Shown in pieces: positions 63,999 through 64,000 of a stretch of 64,000 nucleotides of DNA. A program made the translations under genes and the position numbers. The stretch's first letter is position 1. The number at the start of each line of letters is the position of its first letter. Source of the DNA: Sycobia sp. Sy_11 (taxonomy: Eukaryota; Arthropoda; Insecta; Hymenoptera; Epichrysomallidae); assembly GCA_018907035.1 (NCBI GenBank), contig JACCIC010000049.1, positions 1,323,501 through 1,387,500 of the forward strand, read 5' to 3'. The notes under the pieces are model-generated. The model had not been told where the DNA came from and did not search any database. It was given only the letters and a program-made list of their open reading frames with translations.

Positions 63999-64000
<2 letters not shown>

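Overview
This 64 kb window looks like nuclear DNA from an insect, most likely a hymenopteran such as an ant or a chalcid or other wasp. That is an inference from four things seen in the sequence. (1) AT-rich DNA alternates sharply with short GC-rich islands in which CpG is not depleted. (2) Dinucleotide microsatellites are extremely dense, mainly (TA)n, with (GA/CT)n and (CA/GT)n. (3) There is a degenerate mariner transposon. (4) No open frame is long enough for a bacterial, viral or organellar gene. No species can be named from the sequence.

I find no intact protein-coding gene that I can recognise. The longest open frames are 100-195 codons. Nearly all of these are poly-Ile/Tyr, poly-Ser/Leu, poly-Arg/Glu, poly-Val/Cys, poly-His/Thr or poly-Asn readings of microsatellites, or chance frames in stop-poor CpG islands. 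The window is best read as intergenic or long-intron DNA. I found no rRNA, tRNA, CRISPR array or recognisable microRNA.

Layout. 1-3 kb: AT-rich DNA with a 242-bp fully fold-back element (1067-1308) and two inverted copies of a hairpin-plus-tail motif around a (TA)n tract (1956-2163). 3-14 kb: dense (TA)n and (GA)n, GC islands at about 7.5-8.1 and 12.0-12.7 kb, and a nested AAT/AAC/AAT array at 10.7 kb. 14.85-16.08 kb: a complete but dead mariner with both terminal inverted repeats, a TA target duplication and a minus-strand transposase relic carrying four in-frame stops. 16-31 kb: alternating AT deserts and GC islands, with two short GC-rich hairpins at 21.1-21.3 kb. 31-37 kb: an unrecognised decayed coding fragment at 32.3-32.6 kb and a long AT desert. 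37-44 kb: a GC island, a long (CA)n tract and many (TA)n tracts. 44-53 kb: a 114-bp pure (TTA)n tract, deserts, the GC island at 49.9-50.4 kb, and copies of a 26-nt motif at 42.2, 51.5 and 51.7 kb. 53-64 kb: the most island-rich part (53.4-54.6, 56.7-57.3, 58.8-60.1 and 63.3-63.9 kb), plus a weak candidate ORF at 61.6-62.1 kb.

Since no genes are recognised, no gene-gene interplay can be described. The evidence for an exciting undescribed system is weak. The most interesting items are the 242-bp fold-back element, the inverted hairpin-tail pair, the decayed ORF at 32.4 kb, the GC-rich hairpins and the mariner relic.
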